Positions 22,937 to 31,980 of a DNA stretch of 64,000 bases are shown piece by piece. The translations under genes were made by a program, and so were the position numbers. A model generated the notes under the pieces. That model ran no database searches. It was not told the DNA's origin and was given only the letters and a program-made list of their open reading frames with translations. Each line of letters starts with the position of its first letter. Position 1 is the stretch's first letter. Origin of the DNA: Natrinema versiforme (GTDB lineage: Archaea; Halobacteriota; Halobacteria; Halobacteriales; Natrialbaceae); assembly GCF_005576615.1 (NCBI RefSeq), contig NZ_CP040330.1, forward strand, positions 62,001 to 126,000, given 5' to 3'.

Positions 22937-25900
22937 ATGAGCAGGTTCGACGAGGTCGACGACCAGTACGACCCACATGAACTCGAGCAGCGGGTCTTCG
23001 AGTACTGGGACGACGTCGACGCCTACGAGCAGACGGTCGAGCACCGATCGGACGGCGAGTCCTACTTCTTCGTCGACGGCCCGCCGTACACGTCGGGATC
23101 GGCGCACATGGGGACCACGTGGAACAAGTCGCTGAAGGACGTCTACCTGCGCTTCCTGCGGATGCAGGGGTACGACGTCACCGATCGGCCGGGCTACGAC
23201 ATGCACGGGCTCCCCATCGAGACCCGCGTCGAGGAGCGACTGGGCTTCGAGAACAAGAAGGACATCGAGGAGTTCGGCGAGGAGAACTTCATTCAGGAGT
23301 GTAAGGACTACGCCGAGGAGCAACTCGAGGGCCTGCAGTCGGACTTTCAGGACTTCGGCGTCTGGATGGACTGGGACGACCCCTACAAGACGGTCGAACC
23401 CGAGTACATGGAAGCGGCGTGGTGGGGCTTTTCGAAGGCCGCCGACCGCGGCTTAGTCGAGAAGGGCCACCGCTCGATCTCGCAGTGTCCCCGCTGTGAG
23501 ACCGCCATCGCGAACAACGAGGTCGAGTACGAGGACGTCGAGGACCCCTCGATCTACGTCAAATTCGACCTCGCCGAGCGCGAGGGCAAACTCGTCATCT
23601 GGACGACGACCCCGTGGACGGTCCCGGCGAACACCTTCGTCGCCGTCGACGAGGAGGGCGACTACGTCGGCGTCCGCGCGGAGAAAGACGGCGAGGAGGA
23701 ACTGCTGTACGTCGCCGAGGCCAAACACGAGGAGGTCCTGCGTGAGGGCCGCTACGACGACTACGAGGTCGTCGAGGAGCACACGGGCGAGGACCTGCTC
23801 GGCTGGTCCTACGAGCACCCGCTCGCCGAGGAGGTTCCCGACCACGTCGACGCCGAGGGCGCGTTCGAGGTCTACGCGGCCGACTACGTCGACACGGACG
23901 GCGACGGCACCGGACTCGTCCACTCCGCGCCCGGCCACGGTGAGGTGGACTTCGAGCGCGGCCGCGAACTCGGCTTCCCGATCTTCTGTCCCGTCGGCGG
24001 CGACGGCGTCTACACCGAGGAAGCCGGCAAGTACGAAGGGCAGTTCGTCAAGGACGCCGACCCGGAGATCACGGCCGACCTCGAGGACAACGGCGCGTTG
24101 CTCGCGTCGGGGACCGTCCAGCACAGCTACGGTCACTGCTGGCGCTGTGACACGGGTATCCTCCAGATCGTCACCGACCAGTGGTTCATCACGATCACCG
24201 ACGTCAAGGACGAACTCCTCGAGAACATCGAGGACAGCGAGTGGCACCCCGAGTGGGCCCGCGACAACCGCTTCCGGGACTTCGTCGAGGAGGCCCCCGA
24301 CTGGAACGTCTCGCGACAGCGCTACTGGGGTATCCCCCTCCCGGTGTGGACCCCCGAAGACCGCGACGACGATGAAGACATGATCGTCGTCGGCGACCGC
24401 GAGGAACTCGCCGAGCGCGTCGATCAGGATATCGACCCCGACGCGGTCGACCTCCACAAGGACACCGTCGACGACTTGACGATCACCGAGGACGGGACGA
24501 CCTACACACGCGTCCAGGACGTGTTCGACGTCTGGCTCGACTCCTCGGTCGCGTCGTGGGGGACGCTCAACTACCCCGCCGACGACAGCGAGTTCGACGA
24601 ACTCTGGCCCGCCGACTTCATCCTCGAGGCCCACGACCAGACGCGGGGCTGGTTCTGGTCCCAGTTGGGGATGGGCACCGCCGCGCTCGGCGAGAGTCCC
24701 TATCAGGAAGTGCTGATGCACGGCCACGCGCTCATGCCCGACGGCCGCGCGATGAGCAAGTCCAAGGACATCCTGATCGATCCCCACGAGGCGATCGACC
24801 GCCACGGCCGGGACACCATGCGGCTGTTCCTCCTGTCGAACAACCCGCAGGGCGAGGACATGCGCTTCGACTGGGACGGGATGCAGACGATGGAGAACCA
24901 CCTCCGGACTCTGTGGAACGTCTTCCGATTCCCGCTGCCGTACATGCGCTTGGACGAGTTCGACCCGCAGGAGACCACCTTGGACGATGTCGACTCGGAC
25001 CTCGAGCTCATCGACGAGTGGGTGCTCGCCCGCCTCCAGTCGACGAAAGCCGAGATGACCGAGCACTTCGAGGACTTCCGCCAGGACAAGGCGATCGACG
25101 CGCTCCTCGAGTTCGTCGTCGAAGACGTCTCGCGGTTCTACGTGCAGGCGGTCCGCGAACGCATGTGGGCCGAGGAGGACAGCGGCTCGAAGCAGGCGGC
25201 TTACGCGACGATCTACCGGGTCCTCCGGGAGAGCGTCGCGCTGCTCGCGCCGTACGCACCGTTCATCAGCGAGGAGATCTATGGCACGCTGACCGGCGAG
25301 AACGGGTTCGACACCGTCCACATGGAGGACTGGCCCGAAGTCGACGAGTACTGGCAGGACGAACAGCTCGAGGTCGACGTTGCCCTCCTCCGCGCGATCG
25401 AGGAGGCCGGCGCGAACGCCCGCCAGCAGGCCGGCCGCAAGCTCCGCTGGCCCGTCCCGCGCGTCGTCGTCGCCGCCGACGACGACCGGGTCGTCGAGGC
25501 CGTCGAGCGCCACACCGGGCTGCTCGAGGACCGGCTCAACGCCCGCGAGATCGAACTCGTCTCGCCCGAGGACCGCTGGGGCGAACTGCAGTACAGCGCC
25601 GAAGCGGACATGAGCGAACTCGGGCCGGCCTTCGGCGACCGCGCCGGGCAGGTCATGAACGCGCTCAATGAGGCCCGCATCGACGAGCCGAGCCTCGAGG
25701 CGATCGAGGACGCCGTCGCGGACGCGCTCGAGGACGGCGAGGAGATCACCGACGAGATGGTTTCCTTCGTCACCCAGACGCCCGACGACGTCGCCGGCAC
25801 CGCCTTCGGCACCGACGGCGACGACCGCGGCGTGGCCTACGTCGACGCCTCGCTCACCGACGACATCGAGAGCGAAGGCTACGCCCGCGAGGTCATCCGC

Positions 25901-26143
25901 CGGGTCCAAGAGATGCGCAAGGACCTCGATCTCGACGTGGAGGAGCGGATCGCGCTCGACCTCGAGATCGACGACGACCGCATCGCCGACCTCGTCGCCG
26001 ACCACGAGGACCTGATCAGCGAGGAAGTCCGCGCCGACGAGCGCCGCGCGGTCGAGGACGGCCATCGCAAGGAGTGGGATGTCGAAGGCGTGACGATGGA
26101 AATCGCGATCGAGCCGCTGGCGGCGGCGGAAGCATCTGACTAG
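22937..26143 (+). CDS. ileS: isoleucyl-tRNA synthetase
   Basis: Charges tRNA-Ile; class I synthetase with an editing domain. 1068 aa, typical of the archaeal form. Seen: the HIGH-type motif at 48-60 (GPPYTSGSAHMGT), the CP1 editing insertion with TTTPWTVPANT, the KMSKS-type signature MSKSK at 606-610, the WFWSQL region near 575, and anticodon-binding helices with ISQCPRC and HCWRC zinc-like Cys pairs in the body. The ATG giving MSRFDEVDDQYDP matches the family start; a longer frame to 22775 does not. The 3' end of this gene (IAIEPLAAAEASD) is duplicated downstream in tandem. Confidence 0.97.
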   Translation: MSRFDEVDDQYDPHELEQRVFEYWDDVDAYEQTVEHRSDGESYFFVDGPPYTSGSAHMGTTWNKSLKDVYLRFLRMQGYDVTDRPGYDMHGLPIETRVEERLGFENKKDIEEFGEENFIQECKDYAEEQLEGLQSDFQDFGVWMDWDDPYKTVEPEYMEAAWWGFSKAADRGLVEKGHRSISQCPRCETAIANNEVEYEDVEDPSIYVKFDLAEREGKLVIWTTTPWTVPANTFVAVDEEGDYVGVRAEKDGEEELLYVAEAKHEEVLREGRYDDYEVVEEHTGEDLLGWSYEHPLAEEVPDHVDAEGAFEVYAADYVDTDGDGTGLVHSAPGHGEVDFERGRELGFPIFCPVGGDGVYTEEAGKYEGQFVKDADPEITADLEDNGALLASGTVQHSYGHCWRCDTGILQIVTDQWFITITDVKDELLENIEDSEWHPEWARDNRFRDFVEEAPDWNVSRQRYWGIPLPVWTPEDRDDDEDMIVVGDREELAERVDQDIDPDAVDLHKDTVDDLTITEDGTTYTRVQDVFDVWLDSSVASWGTLNYPADDSEFDELWPADFILEAHDQTRGWFWSQLGMGTAALGESPYQEVLMHGHALMPDGRAMSKSKDILIDPHEAIDRHGRDTMRLFLLSNNPQGEDMRFDWDGMQTMENHLRTLWNVFRFPLPYMRLDEFDPQETTLDDVDSDLELIDEWVLARLQSTKAEMTEHFEDFRQDKAIDALLEFVVEDVSRFYVQAVRERMWAEEDSGSKQAAYATIYRVLRESVALLAPYAPFISEEIYGTLTGENGFDTVHMEDWPEVDEYWQDEQLEVDVALLRAIEEAGANARQQAGRKLRWPVPRVVVAADDDRVVEAVERHTGLLEDRLNAREIELVSPEDRWGELQYSAEADMSELGPAFGDRAGQVMNALNEARIDEPSLEAIEDAVADALEDGEEITDEMVSFVTQTPDDVAGTAFGTDGDDRGVAYVDASLTDDIESEGYAREVIRRVQEMRKDLDLDVEERIALDLEIDDDRIADLVADHEDLISEEVRADERRAVEDGHRKEWDVEGVTMEIAIEPLAAAEASD

Positions 26144-26421
26144 TCCGCCGAACGTAGTGAGGCGGCTTTTTGGACCAGATTTTTGCGCGAGAGGTGACGA
26201 CCGGAGGGAGTCACCCGAGCGGAAAAAGGTGGATGCCGAGATCGCGATCGAGCCGCTGGCAGCGGCGGAAGCATCTGACTAGTCCGCCGAACGTAGTGAG
26301 GCGGCTTTTTGGACCAGATTTTTGCGCGAGAGGTGACGACCGGAGGGAGTCACCCGAGCGGAAAAAGGTGGATGCCGAGATCGCGATCGAGCCGCTGGCG
26401 GCGGTTGAAGCGTCGGACTGA
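26102..26421 (+). repeat. 139-bp tandem duplication of the ileS 3' end
   Basis: The block beginning atcgcgatcgagccgctgg starts at 26102, 26241 and 26380, a strict 139-bp period, giving two full units and a partial third. Each repeats the last ileS codons, the stop, a ccgcc/ggcgg hairpin followed by cttttt, an aggtgac/gtcaccc hairpin and gcggaaaaaggtgg. 139 is not a multiple of three, so later copies are out of frame with ileS. The first two units are almost identical; the third copy of the ileS tail differs (gcggttgaagcgtcggactga). Confidence 0.9.
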
Positions 26422-26532
26422 CTCGCCGCGATACTCTCGTTTTTCGTTTGGTCTCGTCTACGCTTGTTTCTTCAAAACGTGACAGTGACGCTGCCATAAA
26501 CGTCTTGAGCGCTGACTGGCCAGCATTGGCTA

Positions 26533-28620
26533 GTGAAATCCCGGGTCGCCGTCTTCGCGTTCGTCGTCTTGCTCGCTACCAGTCTACCCGCCGGCGCTGT
26601 CACCCTCGAGTCGGGGAGCGCCATCGAACCCTCGGCGACTGCTGATTCCGCGTCGGGGTCCGAACTCGGGTCGAGCCGGTCTCTCGCGTCGGTCGGGACG
26701 AGTGTCGGCGCTGACGACGTCTTCCACCGGACGACCGTCCTCCGGCATCGGCCGGACGACCCCGAGACGTTCGGGACGGAGATGACCTTCCGGGTCCCCG
26801 ATCCCGTCACGGAGTTCGAGATCGAACTCGAGCGGGGCGCGACCGTCGAGTCCGTCGCGGGCTTCGAGCGGACGGGCGAGCGGACCTTCCAGTGGGACGA
26901 GGAAACCGCCGAGCCGACGATCCGGTACGCGATGCCGGCGGATCAGCGCGGCGGCGGCGAGCAGCGGGGGACCGACTCGAGCGCGGGGTACACGTTCGTC
27001 GACACCGGCGAGTGGGGCGTCGTGGGGGTCCCCGACGTCGCGATCTCGCTGCGTCGGACCGAGCCGGTCGGCATCGAGGAGACGGTGACCGTCGACGGCC
27101 TGGGCGCGACCGGCGGCGACATCGCGTTCTTCGGCGAGGTACAGGAGTACGAACGCGACGTCGACGGGGAGACGTTCCGGCTGGCCGTGCCCGAGGTCGT
27201 GGATCTCGAGGAGTCGCCGGACGCGATCCTCACGGCCCTCGCGGACGCGAGCGGGCGGCTTGAGGTCGGCATGCGAAGCGACGAGGTGTTTATGGTCGCA
27301 GTTCCGAGCGATGTCGACTGGGGCTCGAATCGGGGGATTCAGTACGGCCAGTCGGACGCGTGGGTCGTCGAGGACGCCACGCTCGACGAGCGGAACCCGG
27401 TCTGGTTCCACGAGTACGTCCACGTCCGCCAGCGCTTCTCGGCGACGGCGGTCGCCACCGCGCCCGAGGCCGACTGGATCGTCGAGGGGCAGGCCGACTA
27501 CTACGCGGGCCTGCTCGCCCTCGAGAGCGGGCGCACCGAGTTCGGCGAGTTCAGCACCCTCCTCGAGCGGGGCCAGCGATCGCGCTACACCGACGGGGTT
27601 CTCACCGACAGGTCGACGTGGGACGATCCGGAGACCGACTACGCGAAAGGGGCACTCGTCGCCGGCGAGATCGACCGCCGGCTCCGGCTCGCCACCGACG
27701 GCGATCGCACGCTCGAGGACGTGTTCCGGACGCTGAACGCACGGGAGGAGACGGTGACCCAGACGGACTTCCTGCGAGCGGTCGAGGACGCCGGCGGGGC
27801 GGAGGTCCGCGCCGCCGCGGAGCGGTACACGCAAACCGAGGCGACGCCGGAGATGTGGAACCGAAGCCAGCACGAGGCCGCCTTCGGGCAGTCGGTCGCG
27901 GCCTTCGAGTACGAAACCGAGGCCGAATCGCTCACGGTGGCCGGACAGGAGTGGCCCCGCTGGAGCACGTCGGACCTCGGCCGCACCGACGGCGAGGATC
28001 GCGCCGTCATCGCGGTCCCGGCGGGCGAGTCCGTGACGATCCCGACGACGGTCGAAAACACCGGCAAACGGGCGGGAACCTACGACGCGACGCTACAGGC
28101 CGGCGGACGGGTGGTCGATAGCCGACGGGGGACCCTCGAGCCCGGAGCGACGGCGACCCACGCCCTCTCATGGACGCCGTCCGAGCCGGGCGAGTACACG
28201 ATTCGGATCGGCTCGGAGCGACTGACCGCCGTCGTCAGGTCGTCCGGGAGCGTGGCCGTTACCGACGTGCAGCACGCGCCCGACGGTATCGACGCCGGCG
28301 AGTCGGTGACCGCGACCGCGACGATCGAGGCCGCCGGCGATCGACCGGGGGCGGCCGTCCTCGCGTTCCGGACCGTCGACGGCGTCGTCGCCGAGCGCCC
28401 GGTCGCGATTCGGCCCGGCGAGACGACGACGGTCGACGCCGAGATCCGGTTCGACGAGGACGGTCGGTACGAGATCGCGGTCCACGACCGGGTGACGACC
28501 ATCGATGTCGGCGGCGGCGCGGTCGCGGGCCTCGAGGCGGTCCCCGGCTTCGGCGTCCCGGCGGCGCTGGTCGCCGTCGCGGCGGCGCTGCTGGGTGCAC
28601 TGGTGGCTCGTCACCGGTGA
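26533..28620 (+). CDS. secreted metalloprotease-like protein with PGF-CTERM anchor
   Basis: 695 aa, GTG start followed by a signal peptide (KSRVAVFAFVVLLATSLPAGA). Seen: a zinc-protease core HEYVH at 293-297 and the downstream acidic ligand Glu318 in WIVEGQADYYAG, the gluzincin arrangement. Before it is a beta-rich domain; after it, a helical part, then two Ig-like domains (about 500-650: a NEW/CARDB-like VENTGKRAGTYDATL). The C terminus PGFGVPAALVAVAAALLGALVARHR-type segment (written here as PGFGVPAALV and a basic end, about 671-695) is a PGF-CTERM signal cut by archaeosortase A with lipid attachment. Likely cell-surface. Substrate unknown. Confidence 0.82.
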   Translation: MKSRVAVFAFVVLLATSLPAGAVTLESGSAIEPSATADSASGSELGSSRSLASVGTSVGADDVFHRTTVLRHRPDDPETFGTEMTFRVPDPVTEFEIELERGATVESVAGFERTGERTFQWDEETAEPTIRYAMPADQRGGGEQRGTDSSAGYTFVDTGEWGVVGVPDVAISLRRTEPVGIEETVTVDGLGATGGDIAFFGEVQEYERDVDGETFRLAVPEVVDLEESPDAILTALADASGRLEVGMRSDEVFMVAVPSDVDWGSNRGIQYGQSDAWVVEDATLDERNPVWFHEYVHVRQRFSATAVATAPEADWIVEGQADYYAGLLALESGRTEFGEFSTLLERGQRSRYTDGVLTDRSTWDDPETDYAKGALVAGEIDRRLRLATDGDRTLEDVFRTLNAREETVTQTDFLRAVEDAGGAEVRAAAERYTQTEATPEMWNRSQHEAAFGQSVAAFEYETEAESLTVAGQEWPRWSTSDLGRTDGEDRAVIAVPAGESVTIPTTVENTGKRAGTYDATLQAGGRVVDSRRGTLEPGATATHALSWTPSEPGEYTIRIGSERLTAVVRSSGSVAVTDVQHAPDGIDAGESVTATATIEAAGDRPGAAVLAFRTVDGVVAERPVAIRPGETTTVDAEIRFDEDGRYEIAVHDRVTTIDVGGGAVAGLEAVPGFGVPAALVAVAAALLGALVARHR

Positions 28621-28714
28621 CGGTTGGGGAGGTGCGCGGATTCGTAGCTCTCCCGTCAACCCCGATGAGAAGTCGAATCTGCTGAGAACGGTCTCGGAAT
28701 CAGACTCCCGCCGA

Positions 28715-29254
28715 TCACTCGAGGTCGACGCGGAACCGGCAGGCGTCGGCACCGTCGTCGACGCAGGCGGTTTTCGTCACGGGCGCGTCCGCGTCGAACG
28801 CGGCGACGGTGCCCTCGAGGATGCCGTGGGCGAGCCCGCAGTATCGCTGCTCGCGGTGGGTGTCATACGTGACGATCGCGTGGTCGTCCTCGCGAGTACA
28901 GGAGAGGTCCGGGAGTTCGGTGTTATCCGTGGCGGTCTCGATGTTGTCGTAGACGTCCTCGAAGCCGGTGAGCAGTTCGGGAAGCTCCCAGTCGCGCCGG
29001 ATGTGGGCGCTGAACGTCGAGAGCAGTTCGGGGGCGAGCGTCTTGCCGAAGTCGCGCTCGATTGCCTGTCTGTCTTGGGTGGCCATCGTCGAGAGCGTCT
29101 CGAGGATGGCATCGACCTCCTCGTCGTCGTAGTTCGAGACGGGGAGATATAGCTGCGGCTCGAGGCCGGACTGCTCGACGATCGTGTCCCAGGTGCCGTC
29201 GTCGGTCCGCTCGACGACGTATTCCTTGAGGGTCTTGTGGACGATTCCGTGCAT
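28715..29254 (-). CDS. H-NOX (heme NO-binding, HNOB) family protein
   Basis: 179 aa from the ATG giving MHGIVHKTLKEYVVE, the standard H-NOX start and length. The N-terminal helices and the C-terminal GLAHGILEGTVAAFDADAP segment match the fold. In classical H-NOX proteins a proximal histidine near residue 102 binds heme iron; here the aligned position is Tyr102 in GFEDVYDNIE, with the nearest His at 84. A Cys pair ends the protein (ACVDDGADACRF). It may bind heme differently or have lost it. It lies 104 bp downstream of prs on the same strand. Confidence 0.75.
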   Translation of the reverse strand: MHGIVHKTLKEYVVERTDDGTWDTIVEQSGLEPQLYLPVSNYDDEEVDAILETLSTMATQDRQAIERDFGKTLAPELLSTFSAHIRRDWELPELLTGFEDVYDNIETATDNTELPDLSCTREDDHAIVTYDTHREQRYCGLAHGILEGTVAAFDADAPVTKTACVDDGADACRFRVDLE

Positions 29255-29358
29255 CTGGCTGCTGTGGTCCGTTGTCCGCGGCTTCTCGTGTGGCCGAGCC
29301 GGTCTCGTGCCACGCGCTAACAACTAAGCCAGTGTATGGATACTACTTAATCGTTTAG

Positions 29359-30216
29359 TTACAGGTGTGCCGCGAGCGTCGGTGCGACCGAGACGGTCTC
29401 GACGCCGCGCTCGATGGTATCGGTGCCGTAGATCGCCTCGACGCCGGCCCGCGAGAGCTTCGTGACGGCGTCGCGGGCGAGCAGCGGGTGGACACAGGTG
29501 ACGAAGACGCGACCGACGTCCCGATCGCGGAGGACGGCGACGGCCTCGCTCATCGTCGACCCCGTCGCGATGATGTCGTCGACGACGACGACGTCGCGGC
29601 CGGCCACGTCGACGTCGCTCGGCGAGATTTCGACCTCGGTGCCGGAGTGGCGGGTCTTCTCGAAGTAGTCGGTCTCGCCCGCACCGTAGGTGTCTCGGAC
29701 CGTCTCGGCGAGTTCGATGGCTCCCGCATCGGGCGAGAGAAAGACGGGGTCAGCAAGGGTTTCAGGCAGGGGCTCGGCCAGTCTCCCGGCCGCATCGACG
29801 GCGGTCGCCGTCGGCTCGAAGAAGTCACAGACGCCCTCTTCGTGAGGATTGACCGTCAGCACACGGTCCGCGCCGGTCGAAATCGCGCGGGCGACCGCAC
29901 GCGCGGAGACGGGATGGCCCGGCTCGAAGGCGTCGTCCTGTCGCCCGTAGCCCATGTACGGCAGGACGGTGACAATCTCCTCGACACCAGCCTCGCGGAC
30001 GGCGTCCTGTAGCTGAAGCACCTCGAGGTGGGCGTCGCTCGAGACGGTCGAGGCGACGATCACCGCTCGGTCCGGCTCGGCCTCGGCGACGCCGGGGACG
30101 GCCGCGAGCAGTTCGCCGTCGGGAAAGCGGTCGTACTCGACGGCGGCGAGCGGTTCCTCGAGGTCGCGTGCGAGCGCCGCGGCGAGAGCCTGCGACGCCG
30201 ATCCGCTGACGATCAT
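29359..30216 (-). CDS. prs: ribose-phosphate diphosphokinase (PRPP synthetase)
   Basis: Makes PRPP from ribose 5-phosphate and ATP, the shared precursor for histidine, purine and pyrimidine synthesis. 285 aa from the ATG giving MIVSGSASQALAAALA, the shorter archaeal type. Seen: VLPYMGYGRQDDAF (catalytic flexible-loop region), TVNPHEEGVCDFF, and the PRPP loop VVVVDDIIATGSTM near 210-223. The longer upstream frame is not family-like. It is monocistronic or coupled to the downstream H-NOX gene. Confidence 0.95.
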   Translation of the reverse strand: MIVSGSASQALAAALARDLEEPLAAVEYDRFPDGELLAAVPGVAEAEPDRAVIVASTVSSDAHLEVLQLQDAVREAGVEEIVTVLPYMGYGRQDDAFEPGHPVSARAVARAISTGADRVLTVNPHEEGVCDFFEPTATAVDAAGRLAEPLPETLADPVFLSPDAGAIELAETVRDTYGAGETDYFEKTRHSGTEVEISPSDVDVAGRDVVVVDDIIATGSTMSEAVAVLRDRDVGRVFVTCVHPLLARDAVTKLSRAGVEAIYGTDTIERGVETVSVAPTLAAHL

Positions 30217-30409
30217 AGTCGGTTCGACAGCGCGGGGGCTAAACCAGTTTTCGTTCTCGGACCGAGAGCAGTGGCTCGTCCGTCGGTTTCGTCTCCCGCG
30301 AAAATCTCCTCGTAGCTTCACCTTGTGACCAGAAGTACTTAAACGACTACTCGACGCGACTCGAAGCGAGTCCGTTTGTGATCGTGTCGGTCCTCGCCGA
30401 CTCGCTCGT

Positions 30410-30934
30410 TCACTCCTCGGCGTCGTCTAAGGTCGCATCGCCGTCGCCGCAGGGACCGCCGTCAGTGGTGCTCGGGACCGTCAGTTCGCCGTTGCGACCG
30501 ATCATCGCGAAGACGTTGACACAGTCCGGATTGTTCCACCGCGCCGGCGTTACCTGCGTCGGCTCGCCGCCGTCGAGTCGGAACATGACGCTGAACGATC
30601 CCGGTTCGGTCGGCCAGTTTCGCTCGAGTTCCGCGCCATCGTTCTCGGCGAGTTCGTTGGTCGACCAGTGCTCGGGCCCGTCGCCGAACTCGACGATGAC
30701 GTCGATCGTGTGCGCCTCGTCGTCTACGTTCTCGAGGGAGATCTCTCCGAGCAGCGTGCCGCTGGCTGCCTCGGTGGTTTCGCTCCCGGTTTCCGGGTCC
30801 GCGCTCTCGTCCCCGTCCCCGTTCCCGTTTCCGCCGTCTCCGTTTCCGTCGTCACCGCCCATACAGCCGGCGACCGCGCCGGTGAGCGCGGTGCCGGTCG
30901 CGGCCAGTAGTCGTCGCCGCGGTAGCTCGTTCAT
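30410..30934 (-). CDS. Tat lipoprotein, conserved haloarchaeal type
   Basis: 174 aa with a twin-arginine signal and lipobox: PRRRLLAATGTALTGAVAGC (Cys24 is the predicted lipidated residue). A Gly/Asn/Asp-rich linker (about 25-58) follows, then a beta-sandwich-like domain (GEISLENVDDEAHTIDVIVEFGD through FSVMFRLDGGEP) and a Cys pair (DCVNVF, GGPCGDGD). Probably anchored outside the membrane. Similar cupredoxin-less lipoproteins are widespread in haloarchaea; no function assigned. Confidence 0.75.
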   Translation of the reverse strand: MNELPRRRLLAATGTALTGAVAGCMGGDDGNGDGGNGNGDGDESADPETGSETTEAASGTLLGEISLENVDDEAHTIDVIVEFGDGPEHWSTNELAENDGAELERNWPTEPGSFSVMFRLDGGEPTQVTPARWNNPDCVNVFAMIGRNGELTVPSTTDGGPCGDGDATLDDAEE

Positions 30935-31009
30935 GTACTGAAAGCGAGTGATCCTGGCTAAATAAACGTCCGTCAGACATCGGCCGCAATCTCGGTCTCG
31001 TACTCGAGA

Positions 31010-31885
31010 TCAGCGTTCTGCCCGCCGCGGTGGGACGGCGAGGCCCGTGACGCCGGTGATCCCCAGCGTTCGCGTCCGCCACTCCCCCTCGCTCACCGAG
31101 CAGAACGTCCCCGACTCCGTGACGGCGTACACCGTGTCGCCGTAGCCGACGCCCACGATCCGGCCCCTCGAGCGGTCCCCCGACCGCTCCCGCCACTCGT
31201 CGTCGTCGGCTGCGTACTCGTAGACCGCGTCGCCGGCGACCGCGTGGGCGCGGACGAGCTGACCGGGCTCCGAGCGCGGGTCCGCCGCGACGGCGTCGAA
31301 CTGCCCCTCGAGGATCTCCATCCAGCCGTTGCCGAGCTTGTAGAGGCCGTCGGCCGTGGCCGCGAGCGGGACGCCGGCGGCCGAGACGTCCCGCACGTCC
31401 GTCAGCCCGGCGTGATCGAGCCCGCCGTCGTGGGCGCGGTAGACGCCGCTGTCGGTGCCGACGAGGTCGCCGTCGATCGCCCGCACCGCGGCGACGGTCT
31501 CGTCCTCGAGGGGGGTCCACTCCTCGGACCCGGCCGCTCGACACGCGAGGCGACCGTCCGGGTCGGCGGCGATCAGATCGCCATCGTCGTCGTAGCCGAC
31601 GGCGACCGCCGGACCGAAGCCCGTTTCGACGAAGGGGTCGTCGCCCGCGTCGTCGGTGTCGGCTCCGTCCTCGAGCGTGCGTATCCGAACGTCCTCGTCG
31701 GTCGCGACGGCGACGGCGTCGCGGGTCGCTGCGATATCCCGGGCCTCACAGCGCTCGCAGAGGCCGAACTCGCCGACGGTGTCGCCGGCGACGCGGACGC
31801 GGACGACGCCGATCGCGCTCGCGACGTAGGCGGTGATCGCCCCCTCGCGGTCGCCGTAGACGCGTTTCTCTTCGATCGAGTCCAT
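31010..31885 (-). CDS. HVO_0234-type beta-propeller protein
   Basis: 291 aa from the ATG giving MDSIEEKRVYGDREG. The sequence is a string of about 40-residue blades with repeated patterns such as VAVATDEDVRIRTL, DLVGTDSGVYRAHDG, PLAATADGLYKLG and DTVYAVTESGTFCSV, as in a beta-propeller. A CERC pair near residue 43 could bind metal. It matches the haloarchaeal family named after HVO_0234 by context: divergent from glmM, with a 95-bp shared promoter region. No enzymatic residues are visible. Function unknown, perhaps scaffolding. Confidence 0.75.
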   Translation of the reverse strand: MDSIEEKRVYGDREGAITAYVASAIGVVRVRVAGDTVGEFGLCERCEARDIAATRDAVAVATDEDVRIRTLEDGADTDDAGDDPFVETGFGPAVAVGYDDDGDLIAADPDGRLACRAAGSEEWTPLEDETVAAVRAIDGDLVGTDSGVYRAHDGGLDHAGLTDVRDVSAAGVPLAATADGLYKLGNGWMEILEGQFDAVAADPRSEPGQLVRAHAVAGDAVYEYAADDDEWRERSGDRSRGRIVGVGYGDTVYAVTESGTFCSVSEGEWRTRTLGITGVTGLAVPPRRAER

Positions 31886-31980
31886 ACGGGAACGTTGCGG
31901 GGGCGGGCCGAAAACGTTCCGTCCCGCGTCGGAATCGGGTTGCGGAATCCCTTTGAGGAGTCCGGTTAGACTAGCGCGTG

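Noticed and set aside
23453-26065. 870-codon open frame antisense to ileS
   Set aside because: It is the shadow of a GC-rich gene; the composition is valine/leucine/arginine-rich nonsense, while the sense strand encodes IleRS with all motifs.
26170-26421. 83-codon frame in the ileS tail repeat
   Set aside because: Made from the tandem duplication; its end merely repeats the ileS C terminus in frame.
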